Source: Ruminococcus sp. UBA7013 (lineage in GTDB: Bacteria > Bacillota > Clostridia > Oscillospirales > Ruminococcaceae). From it: a DNA stretch of 26,409 nucleotides. The translations under genes and the position numbers were made by a program. The stretch spans positions 1-26,409 of the forward strand of contig DJXD01000028.1 in assembly GCA_002449585.1 (NCBI GenBank), given 5' to 3'. Below are positions 14,326-21,158 of the stretch, piece after piece. Under the pieces are notes generated by a model, which saw nothing but the letters and a program-made list of their open reading frames with translations, searched no databases and was not told the origin of the DNA. Position 1 is the stretch's first letter; each line of letters begins with the position of its first letter.

Positions 14326-17300
14326 TTGGACGCATTTTTAATCATTATCATCGCAGTGCTGATGGTTGTGAGTGTTTTTCTGCTGATCAGTCTCCAGGCA
14401 AATCAAAGATTTGTCAGAGAGATGAAACAGAATGCTAAAAATTACCGGGCAAAAATTGCAGAACTGGAATCGGAGATGCGGGAGCTGAACCGGAGAGCAG
14501 AAAAAAAAGCAAATCTGGCAACCGGTATGATGGCCAGGATCACAGATGATACAGAATTAAAAGAATTAAAACAAAAATATCAGACATTGCAGACAAAATA
14601 TCAGAAAATATATGATGAGCTGGAAGCCCAGCAGAAAGAGGCAGAAGCCGCCCGACAGGCAGATGGTTCAGCCGCGGCTATGCAGGAATTGCATGATCAG
14701 GTCGAACGGCTGGAACATAGCTGCGGAAAGCTCCGTATGGATAAGAAACAGCTACAGGAACAGCTGACTAAAACAGAAAATCAGCGAGAAGCATTAGAAC
14801 AAAAACTCCTGCGAAATGGATCTATTCAGGTTTCTGAATCAGAAGAAAATGAAGAACTTAGAGGAAAATTGCAGGAAGCTACGGAACAAAATGAAACATT
14901 CCGGGTCAAACTCGCTGAGGCCGCCAAACAAGTTCAGGAACTCCGCAGAGAGTCTAATGTGCAGGAGGTAAAAATGCTCCGTGCGGAACTGGATGATCAA
15001 AGAGAAGCTTCCAGCCGTCAGCAGAAAATACTGAGAAATGAAAATAAATCTCTGCATGATCAGCTTGATGCATTGCAGAAACAGCTTGATAGTAAGACCG
15101 CTTCCGGAATCGTGGAAGCAGATCAGATGCAGCAGGAAAATGCTGCCTTGCGGAAACAAATTGCCGAATTACAGAAATCTATAGAAGATCAAGCCCCTGG
15201 GAGTCAGGATGAAGCTATTTATGCCGAACTCGAACAAACTCAGCAGCAAAATGATGAATTCCGGAAAAAGCTCCGGCAGGCGGCAAATAAAATAGAAACT
15301 CTTCGGGCGGAAAATTTACGCCTGCAAAATGCCGGCGATTCCGGACAGCTTCAAGAAGCATTTGAAAAAATGCAGAATGAAAATGATGAATTCCGGAAAA
15401 AACTCCGCAAAGCCGCTGATCAGGTGAAAATACTTCGGGCTCAACTGGAAGAATCTAATCCAGATCAAAATCAGGAACTCACACAGCTCCGTACAGAATT
15501 GGCAAATTGCAAATCTGCATTGCAAAAAGCCGTTGATCAGGTGAAAATACTCCGGGCTCAACTGGAAGAATCTAATCCGGATCAAGATCAGGAACTCATA
15601 CAGCTCCGCACAGAATTGGCAGATTGCAAATCTGCATTGCAAAAAGCCGTTGATCAAGTAAAAACGCTTCGCACTCAGCTGGAAGAATCTAATCCGGATC
15701 AAAATCAGGAACTCACACAGCTCCGCACAGAATTGGCAAATTGCAAATCTGCATTGCAAAAAGCCGCTGATCAAATAAAAACGCTCCAGACTCAGCTGGA
15801 AGAATCCCAGCCGAGCCAAAATCAGGAATTAACTCAGCTCCGCATAGAGCTGGAACAGGTAAATGCTTCTCATGCAGCAGAAATCAGCCAGCTTCATGCA
15901 GAACTTGATCAGGCTCAATCAGCTTTACAAAAAGCCACTGATGAAGTTAATATACTTCGGGATCAGCTGGAAGAATCCCATCCGGATCAAAGTCAGGAAC
16001 TGGCTCAGCTCCACACAGAGCTGGAACAGGTAAATGCTTCTCATGCGGCAGAAATCAGCCAGCTTCATGCAGAACTCGATCAGGCGCAATCTGCTTTGCA
16101 GAAAGTCGGTGATGATCAGACAGAAGAAATTCAACAACTGCATGCAGATTTGACAGAAAAAGAAAATCAGCTGTCAGCTTTCCAGTCTGATATTGATCAT
16201 CTTCGTTTTGAATTGGAAGAAAAAGAAGATCAATTAGCAGAATATCAATCTGCATTGCAGGAATCAGCCGCAGAACAGGCATCAGAATTAAATCAGCTCC
16301 GCACAGAGCTGGATATTGCTCTGAAACAGTCTGCTGATCTGGAAGAACAGAGAAATGCATATGAAGTTGCCCTCAAAGAATCTGAACAAAAAGCCAGAGA
16401 ACTCCATGAGGAACTCATGCAGGAAACAGATGCTTATGAACTGCGTGAACAGATTGAAGATCTGAAATTTGAGCATACTGAAACTGTTAAAAAATTAAAG
16501 GCCGAACTCCGACGGAAAGAAGATTTTGAACAGGAAGCAAATGAATTGCGTGAAAAATTAGAGCATATTCAGGAAGAACATGAGCAGGAAACAGAACATC
16601 TCCGCACAGAAGCACAGAAAGTGGATGCCTTCCGGAAAAAAATCGGCGAATTGAAAGAACAGCTTGCCGATGCACAACAGCAGGTTGAAGATTTCCGGGT
16701 GGAAATTACCAGCAGACATGCAGATGAAGAAGCTGAACAAAATCAGCTTCGGATGCAGCTGGAAGAATCCGAGCGGCAGAAAAATGAATTCTATGATTCG
16801 CTCCAGAATACTGCACAACAATTGGATGCGCTTCAAAAACAGTTTGCAGAAACAGATCATGAAAATCAAGAACTCCATCAGGAAATGGAAGCCGTTCTTT
16901 CAGAAATTGAACAGCTCCGGGGAGAACAGAAAAATTTTGAAGCCGCTAGTCATGAAGCAGAAGAATTACAGAAACAACTCCAGGAAATCGGAGAGGAAAA
17001 TGATGAGCTTCGCAAAGAATTGGAGGAAGTTCTGGAACAAAAAGAAAAATTGCAGGAAACTCTGGATGATTTACAGGCCGCTACTTCTCAGGAACAACAA
17101 GATCTATATAGAAAACTGCATGAGACAGAACAAAAATATGAAACGCTCCAGAAAGAATATAAACAGATCCGTGATAAAATCAATGCCAAGCGAGAAAATA
17201 ATAATGCCGCTTATTTGCAGGTAGCCGCCAGCACAGAAGCATTGCAGAAACAATCAAATGTTCGTTTTGTCCATGTGGCTCATGATAATAATGGCGATCT

Positions 17301-17562
17301 GATTCTGGAACATGCCCATAATGCCGATGAAGCAGAAATTGCTCTGCTCCGGAATGGTGCAATGATTCCTAATCCTCATTATTATCATATGCTTGTGGAT
17401 CATGGAGAATCTGGAGAAAATCTGGAAAAAATCAGAGAAGTGTTTGAGATGCCGGAACTTGATCCGGATATTGATTATCCGGTCAAGGGTCTTGTGCCGG
17501 CAGTTGGAGAAATCCGTGATAGTGCTTTGCATGTAAAACGGAAAGGCAAGATTGAAGTATAA
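14326..17562 (+). CDS. Membrane-anchored giant coiled-coil protein with tandem repeats
   Basis: 1078 residues, starting at TTG 14326 behind GAGGAGAAGG. Residues 3-25 are a single membrane helix with an acidic N-side and a basic flank after it. The positive-inside rule therefore places the rest in the cytoplasm, a topology like EzrA. Residues about 30-960 are almost unbroken coiled coil, including near-identical 39-residue units (363-480) and two identical 29-residue blocks 57 residues apart. The C-terminal domain (about 975-1078) contains IPNPHYY (1014-1020), VF, PAV and KRKGKI, matching the C-terminal domain of the upstream protein. It ends at a strong terminator. The function is unknown; a membrane-attached cytoskeletal or spacer role is inferred. 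Confidence 0.8.
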   Translation: MDAFLIIIIAVLMVVSVFLLISLQANQRFVREMKQNAKNYRAKIAELESEMRELNRRAEKKANLATGMMARITDDTELKELKQKYQTLQTKYQKIYDELEAQQKEAEAARQADGSAAAMQELHDQVERLEHSCGKLRMDKKQLQEQLTKTENQREALEQKLLRNGSIQVSESEENEELRGKLQEATEQNETFRVKLAEAAKQVQELRRESNVQEVKMLRAELDDQREASSRQQKILRNENKSLHDQLDALQKQLDSKTASGIVEADQMQQENAALRKQIAELQKSIEDQAPGSQDEAIYAELEQTQQQNDEFRKKLRQAANKIETLRAENLRLQNAGDSGQLQEAFEKMQNENDEFRKKLRKAADQVKILRAQLEESNPDQNQELTQLRTELANCKSALQKAVDQVKILRAQLEESNPDQDQELIQLRTELADCKSALQKAVDQVKTLRTQLEESNPDQNQELTQLRTELANCKSALQKAADQIKTLQTQLEESQPSQNQELTQLRIELEQVNASHAAEISQLHAELDQAQSALQKATDEVNILRDQLEESHPDQSQELAQLHTELEQVNASHAAEISQLHAELDQAQSALQKVGDDQTEEIQQLHADLTEKENQLSAFQSDIDHLRFELEEKEDQLAEYQSALQESAAEQASELNQLRTELDIALKQSADLEEQRNAYEVALKESEQKARELHEELMQETDAYELREQIEDLKFEHTETVKKLKAELRRKEDFEQEANELREKLEHIQEEHEQETEHLRTEAQKVDAFRKKIGELKEQLADAQQQVEDFRVEITSRHADEEAEQNQLRMQLEESERQKNEFYDSLQNTAQQLDALQKQFAETDHENQELHQEMEAVLSEIEQLRGEQKNFEAASHEAEELQKQLQEIGEENDELRKELEEVLEQKEKLQETLDDLQAATSQEQQDLYRKLHETEQKYETLQKEYKQIRDKINAKRENNNAAYLQVAASTEALQKQSNVRFVHVAHDNNGDLILEHAHNADEAEIALLRNGAMIPNPHYYHMLVDHGESGENLEKIREVFEMPELDPDIDYPVKGLVPAVGEIRDSALHVKRKGKIEV
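15415..15840 (+). repeat. Tandem 117-base (39-residue) repeats in the coiled-coil gene
   Basis: Units begin at 15415, 15532 and 15649 with exact 117-base spacing. A fourth unit beginning at 15766 diverges in its second half. By hand count, units 1 and 2 differ at 7 of 117 bases. The encoded unit centres on ILRAQLEESNPDQ followed by QLRTELA.CKSALQKA. Such similarity in DNA points to recent tandem duplication, so length is likely to vary between strains. Confidence 0.9.
15847..16107 (+). repeat. 171-base-spaced direct repeat in the coiled-coil gene
   Basis: A block encoding ELEQVNASHAAEISQ and the 14 residues after it (29 identical residues in all) occurs at about 15847-15933 and again at 16018-16104. 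The copies are exactly 171 bases (57 codons) apart. It lies directly behind the 117-base units and shares their QELxQLxxELE phrasing, so both probably arose by slippage or unequal crossover in one array. Confidence 0.85.
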
Positions 17563-17582
17563 AAATGAAATAGCAAAATGGG

Positions 17583-17614
17583 AGCTGACTGTAGAATTAC
17601 AGTCAGCTTTTTTT
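17583..17614 (+). terminator. Intrinsic terminator after the coiled-coil operon
   Basis: A perfect 11-bp stem, AGCTGACTGTA (17583-17593) with TACAGTCAGCT (17598-17608), a GAAT loop and a seven-T run ending at 17614. Confidence 0.93.
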
Positions 17615-17633
17615 CAGAAAGGCGGGAGAAAGT

Positions 17634-18218
17634 ATGTCAAATCTGACAAAACAGGCAATCCGGAATTCTATGCTGAAATTGCTGAAAGAAAAGCCTGTCA
17701 GCAGAATCACCGTGAAAGATATTTCTGAAGATTGCGGCATTAATAGAAATACATTTTATTATCATTATCAGGATATTCCAGCATTGATTGAAGAAATTTT
17801 CACATCAGAAGCGGAAAAAATCATTGCAGAATATCAGTCTTTGCATTCTATGGAAGAGTGTCTTGCTGTAGTAGTATCTTCTGCGCAAAAACATAAAAAA
17901 GAAATTCTGAATCTGTTTCATACATCGCATAGAGAATTATATGAGCAAAGTCTTTGGAGAACATGCGAATATGTCATGAATTGCTTTATGAATGCAGTGT
18001 TTCAAGATGATAGCGATCTGAAACAGAAAGATCAGGAAATTCTTGTTCAGTATTATAAGTGTACACTGTTCGGGCTGGTGATGGACTGGATGAGCCATGA
18101 TATGCAGACAGATTTACAAGCACCCTTTCAGCATCTGCTGGAATTGCAGGATGTAATTGTACATCAAATTTTGATCAGACAAAATCCGGAAAATGCACAA
18201 AATTCAGACAAATTCTGA
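17634..18218 (+). CDS. TetR-family transcriptional regulator
   Basis: 194 residues. The first 50 residues form a TetR-type helix-turn-helix (RITVKDISEDCGINRNTFYYHY), with the NRNTFYYHYxD recognition helix typical of the DhaS-like branch. The remaining 140 residues are an all-helical ligand-binding domain of the short type with no recognisable ligand motif. The start lies 19 bases after the terminator of the coiled-coil operon, behind GGCGGGAG, and I see no promoter in that gap. Transcription may therefore come from read-through or from within the previous gene. Targets could be itself, the ATP synthase operon downstream or the coiled-coil operon upstream; nothing in the sequence decides between them. 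Confidence 0.88.
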   Translation: MSNLTKQAIRNSMLKLLKEKPVSRITVKDISEDCGINRNTFYYHYQDIPALIEEIFTSEAEKIIAEYQSLHSMEECLAVVVSSAQKHKKEILNLFHTSHRELYEQSLWRTCEYVMNCFMNAVFQDDSDLKQKDQEILVQYYKCTLFGLVMDWMSHDMQTDLQAPFQHLLELQDVIVHQILIRQNPENAQNSDKF

Positions 18219-18228
18219 AAAATGTCAC

Positions 18229-18257
18229 TTGTATTTTCAGGCGGATTGTGCTATAGT
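18229..18257 (+). promoter_or_regulatory. Weak promoter candidate ahead of the 18261 hairpin
   Basis: TATAGT (18252-18257) has TTGTAT (18229-18234) 17 bases upstream. The -10 is good and the -35 matches only in TTG. The expected start falls within the first bases of the hairpin annotated at 18261-18335. Confidence 0.4.
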
Positions 18258-18260
18258 AAA

Positions 18261-18335
18261 AACAGTACCACAGGACAGAAAATCTTTGCATATAGAATAG
18301 CCCGTTTCCATACTGTTCTGTTGGTACTGTTGTTT
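18261..18335 (+). ncRNA. Long hairpin with T-tail upstream of the ATP synthase operon
   Basis: The left arm (18261-18278) pairs with the right arm (18313-18331) over 10 bp plus 8 bp, with one bulged T and one G-T pair. The loop is 34 bases, and GTTTT follows the right arm. Together with the promoter candidate just before it, the segment could be a short RNA made almost wholly of one hairpin, a terminator for the TetR gene, or a regulator-binding inverted repeat. The arms (AACAGTACCA / TGGTACTGTT) are far longer than chance would give. Confidence 0.5.
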
Positions 18336-18384
18336 TAAGCCGTCAGATTTCTTCTGATGACTGAAAAAAATTTTGCTGTAATTC

Positions 18385-18413
18385 TTGACAGATGCTATAA
18401 ATCATAGTATAAT
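18385..18413 (+). promoter_or_regulatory. Sigma-A promoter of the ATP synthase operon
   Basis: A perfect TTGACA (18385-18390) and a perfect TATAAT (18408-18413) with a 17-base spacer, the best promoter in the window. The upstream in-frame TTG that could be read as a start of atpI is part of this -35 box. Confidence 0.93.
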
Positions 18414-18450
18414 AAATAATGTGCGAAATGAATGCGGCGGGGGTGTCAGT

Positions 18451-18804
18451 ATGCAGGAGGATTTAATCAAAGAACTGCGGTTTGCAGCGGTCTGGACAGT
18501 TCTTTTGAATCTTCTGGCATGGATCATTTCTCTATGGATTCTGCATTTTGATCTGTCGTTTCTATTAGGCCTTCTGCTTGGCAGTCTTGGTATGCTGGGA
18601 AATCTGTGTCTGCTCCGAAAAAGCATTCTTGATGCTGTCCGCTTCGGAAAAACACGAGATCTGAAAGGCTATCTGTTCCGGATGTTGATCGCATCCGCAG
18701 TGATTGCCGCTGGATTGCTTTCAGATAATATTCATCCGGTTGCAGTCATTCTGCCGTTTCTGTATCCAAAAGTGATTTTTGGCATCTTGTCGCATAAAAT
18801 TTGA
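18451..18804 (+). CDS. atpI: ATP synthase subunit I
   Basis: 117 residues with about four membrane helices (for example WTVLLNLLAWIISLWIL and FLLGLLLGSLGMLGNLCLL). Subunit I is a small membrane protein at the head of many ATP synthase operons. It is thought to help assemble the c ring or supply Mg2+, and its sequence is poorly conserved. ATG 18451 behind GGCGGGGGTG is chosen over a TTG at 18385, because that TTG lies in the -35 box and could not be in the transcript. It ends 20 bases before atpB. Confidence 0.8.
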   Translation: MQEDLIKELRFAAVWTVLLNLLAWIISLWILHFDLSFLLGLLLGSLGMLGNLCLLRKSILDAVRFGKTRDLKGYLFRMLIASAVIAAGLLSDNIHPVAVILPFLYPKVIFGILSHKI

Positions 18805-18824
18805 TTCACAGGAGGGAGTTTTTT

Positions 18825-19577
18825 TTGAGTATCAGTGATTTTTTAAGAGGCTCACCAGATGGGATTGATGTTACAGGCCCTAAACTGATCGCATCTTTTG
18901 AGATCGGCGGTATTACAATCAATCTGACGGAAACCGTTGTATTAAGCTGGGTGATCATTGCCGCTGTGACATTGCTGCTGTTATGGCTGACAAGTGATCT
19001 GAAAACGAAAGATATTTCCAAAAAGCAGGTATTGGCAGAATGGGCTGTCACTACAATCTATGGCCTTGTGGATGATACCATGGGAAAACATTGGCGGAAA
19101 TTTGCGCCATACATTGGCGGATTGTTTACTTTCTCCATTCTGGGAAGCCTGATCAGTATGCTGGGACTGCGTTCTGTTACAGCAGATTTCAATGTTCCCC
19201 TGACATGGGCATTGATTACATTTGTGCTGATTCATGGAACAAATATCCGTACACATGGCTTAGGAGGATATTTAAAAGGCTATGCTGAGCCTGTTCCGGT
19301 TATGCTGCCGATGAATATTCTAAGTGAAATTTCTACACCAGTATCTATGAGCCTGCGTCATTTTGGAAATATTGTCAGCGGCATGGTGATCACAAGCCTG
19401 TTATATTTTGCATTGTCAGTGATTACTAAAAAAATTGGCATTGCATTCTGCACTATCGGCATTCCGGCGGTGCTGTCATTGTATTTTGACCTGTTCAGCG
19501 GTTTCATGCAAGCATTTATTTTCATAATGCTGACGATGGTCTATATTTCCAATGCAGACGGCAACGCTGAAGCATAA
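18825..19577 (+). CDS. atpB: F-type ATP synthase subunit a
   Basis: 250 residues, multi-spanning membrane protein forming the stator half of the ion channel in Fo. The key helix ISTPVSMSLRHFGNIVSG carries the essential Arg178 that faces the c-ring carboxylate. PVPVMLPMNIL just before it is also characteristic. The start TTG 18825 follows GGAGGG (18811-18816) at 8 bases. An upstream in-frame ATG at 18801 overlaps the atpI stop and would add eight residues with no ribosome site, so it is less likely. Confidence 0.95.
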   Translation: MSISDFLRGSPDGIDVTGPKLIASFEIGGITINLTETVVLSWVIIAAVTLLLLWLTSDLKTKDISKKQVLAEWAVTTIYGLVDDTMGKHWRKFAPYIGGLFTFSILGSLISMLGLRSVTADFNVPLTWALITFVLIHGTNIRTHGLGGYLKGYAEPVPVMLPMNILSEISTPVSMSLRHFGNIVSGMVITSLLYFALSVITKKIGIAFCTIGIPAVLSLYFDLFSGFMQAFIFIMLTMVYISNADGNAEA

Positions 19578-19601
19578 AATTTATTATGGAGGTTGTTTTT
19601 T

Positions 19602-19892
19602 ATGGAAACAAATAACGTAGATTACACAGAACTGTCAAGAGCTATTGTGCTGGGAGCTTCTGCACTGGGTGCAGGTACAGCCATGATTGCAGGTATTGGC
19701 CCTGGTATCGGTGAAGGTTATGCTGTCGGCAAAGCCTGCGAATCTATCGGCCGTCAGCCGGAAAGCTCTGGTGCTGTCACAAGAACCATGTTTATTGGCT
19801 GCGCCGTTGCTGAATCGACTGGTATTTATGGCTTGCTGGTTGCTCTGCTTCTGATGTTTGCCAATCCGTTCATCAACAAGGTCAGCGGCTGA
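19602..19892 (+). CDS. atpE: F-type ATP synthase subunit c, two-carboxylate Na+-type
   Basis: 96 residues, a two-helix hairpin that forms the rotor ring. Helix 1 has the Gly-rich packing motif (ALGAGTAMIAGIGPGIGEG) and helix 2 has AVAESTGIY. The Na+ site of Ilyobacter tartaricus (Gln32, Val63, Glu65, Ser66, Thr67, Tyr70, cited from memory) aligns with Glu38, Val69, Glu71, Ser72, Thr73 and Tyr76. Gln is thus replaced by a second carboxylate, as in the Fusobacterium nucleatum c ring. This predicts Na+ coupling with an extra proton-titratable group. ATG 19602 follows TGGAGGT; an upstream TTG at 19593 overlaps that ribosome site. Confidence 0.95.
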   Translation: METNNVDYTELSRAIVLGASALGAGTAMIAGIGPGIGEGYAVGKACESIGRQPESSGAVTRTMFIGCAVAESTGIYGLLVALLLMFANPFINKVSG

Positions 19893-19910
19893 TGTCAGGG
19901 GGGCTGAATC

Positions 19911-20405
19911 TTGGATTTCTTATCTATTGATGTCGGAACGATCCTGTTCACGCTGATTAATACTGGATTGATTTTTTTAGCATTCAAGCTGATTTTATTC
20001 AAGCGTGTAGATGCGATTTTAGAACAGCGTCAGCAGGAAGTGAATTCGACATATACAAAAGCAGATGATGCACTTTCTTCTGCAAGTGCAGACAGAGAGA
20101 AATATGCCAAGGCTCTGGCTGGTGCAAAGGATGAAGCAGATGAGATTGTCAAACGTGCGGAGAGAATCGCACAGCGGCAAGGGGATGCTATTATTAATAA
20201 AGCACGGCAGGAAGCACAATCTGCACGAGAGAAGGCAAGTCTGGAAACCGAACGGGAAAAGGCAATTGCCTGGCATGAATTGCAGGGAGAAATTTCTGAT
20301 CTGGCTGTAGAGCTGGCACAAAAGATTGTAGAAAAGGAAATCAATAAAGCGGATCATGAACGCCTGATTGATGAATTTTTGCAGGAAATAGGTGATGAAG
20401 CATGA
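19911..20405 (+). CDS. atpF: F-type ATP synthase subunit b
   Basis: 164 residues. One membrane helix (about residues 8-28) precedes a long charged helix that forms the peripheral stalk linking Fo to F1. The pattern FKRVDAILEQRQQEV right after the membrane helix is typical. The start is TTG 19911 behind an AGGGGGG ribosome site. The stop overlaps the atpH start by four bases (ATGA), which suggests coupled translation. Confidence 0.93.
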   Translation: MDFLSIDVGTILFTLINTGLIFLAFKLILFKRVDAILEQRQQEVNSTYTKADDALSSASADREKYAKALAGAKDEADEIVKRAERIAQRQGDAIINKARQEAQSAREKASLETEREKAIAWHELQGEISDLAVELAQKIVEKEINKADHERLIDEFLQEIGDEA

Positions 20406-20923
20406 CACAGACAGTAGGGAGTGTTTATGCCGAGGGGCTGTTTCTGCTGGCGCAGGAGGAACATAAAGAAAAACAGGTCTATGAAGAATTAAATCAGATC
20501 ACAGATTTATTACAGAATTATCCAGAATTTATTGCATTGTTGGATGTGCCAACATTGGAGCTTTCTGAGCGGATTTCTGCATTGCAGAAGGTGATCGGCA
20601 CACAGAATGGCATCACAGAAAATTTTCTTTGTCTGCTGGTGGAAAAGCGCAGGATCAACCGGATTTCTGATATTCGTCAGGCGTTTAATAAGCTATATTA
20701 TGATTATTTCAAGATTGCAGAAGTTTTTGTAATCAGTGCCATTGCTTTGAATGAACAGCAGAAACAGGTGCTTAAAGATAAAATGAAACAGAAACTCGGA
20801 AAAGAAATTTTGCTACGGGAATCTGTTGATCCGTCTTTGATGGGCGGCATGATTGTGCAATATGGTGATACTAGAATGGATAATTCTGTAAAATCAAGAT
20901 TACAGCAGTTTGCACAGCAATAA
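20402..20923 (+). CDS. atpH: F-type ATP synthase subunit delta
   Basis: 173 residues, the usual delta length. Delta sits on top of F1 and joins it to subunit b. The N-terminal helical bundle (YAEGLFLLAQEEHKEKQVYE) and the C-terminal motif DPSLMGGMIVQYGD are diagnostic. It overlaps atpF by four bases. Confidence 0.95.
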   Translation: MTQTVGSVYAEGLFLLAQEEHKEKQVYEELNQITDLLQNYPEFIALLDVPTLELSERISALQKVIGTQNGITENFLCLLVEKRRINRISDIRQAFNKLYYDYFKIAEVFVISAIALNEQQKQVLKDKMKQKLGKEILLRESVDPSLMGGMIVQYGDTRMDNSVKSRLQQFAQQ

Positions 20924-20934
20924 GGAGGGTTATC

Positions 20935-21123
20935 ATGGCAAAAAAAGAAGAAAGATTTGAGCTAAAACAGAAAGAACTAAACGGCATTGCAAGAGAAATT
21001 TCTATTATTATTGATAAAGAAACAGGTGTCAACTATCTGTTTGTACATGATGGCAGTGCTGGCGGCCTGACTCCTCTGCTGGATGCTGATGGAAAGCCTG
21101 TTATCACAAAAAATCAAGATTAA
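20935..21123 (+). CDS. Small DUF6440-like protein inside the ATP synthase operon
   Basis: 62 residues, no signal or membrane segment, start ATG behind AAGGAGGG. The centre reads as one small beta-rich domain: IIIDKETGVNYLFVHDG, then GGLTPLLDADGKPV. This pattern of a TGVxYL strand and a GLTPLLDxxGKP ending is what I associate with DUF6440-type proteins; that assignment is from memory. Such proteins have no known function. It sits 11 bases after atpH and 35 before atpA, where most operons have nothing, and must be co-transcribed with the ATPase genes. Its good ribosome site and clear domain argue against a chance frame. Confidence 0.75.
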   Translation: MAKKEERFELKQKELNGIAREISIIIDKETGVNYLFVHDGSAGGLTPLLDADGKPVITKNQD

Positions 21124-21158
21124 AAATCATCTGATCAGAAAGAGGTGTTATTTTTTCT

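Noticed and set aside
15415..16107. Regularly spaced repeats as a CRISPR array
   Set aside because: Units are contiguous, in frame and protein-coding with no unique spacers, and no cas gene is present.
14839..16878. Several minus-strand Phe/Leu-rich frames opposite the coiled coils
   Set aside because: They are complements of Glu/Lys/Gln-rich codons, which always read as hydrophobic residues. They have no starts or domains of their own.
18385..18450. Upstream TTG start for atpI adding 22 residues
   Set aside because: The TTG is the first three bases of the TTGACA -35 box and the extension contains the TATAAT, so it would not be in the mRNA. ATG 18451 has its own ribosome site.
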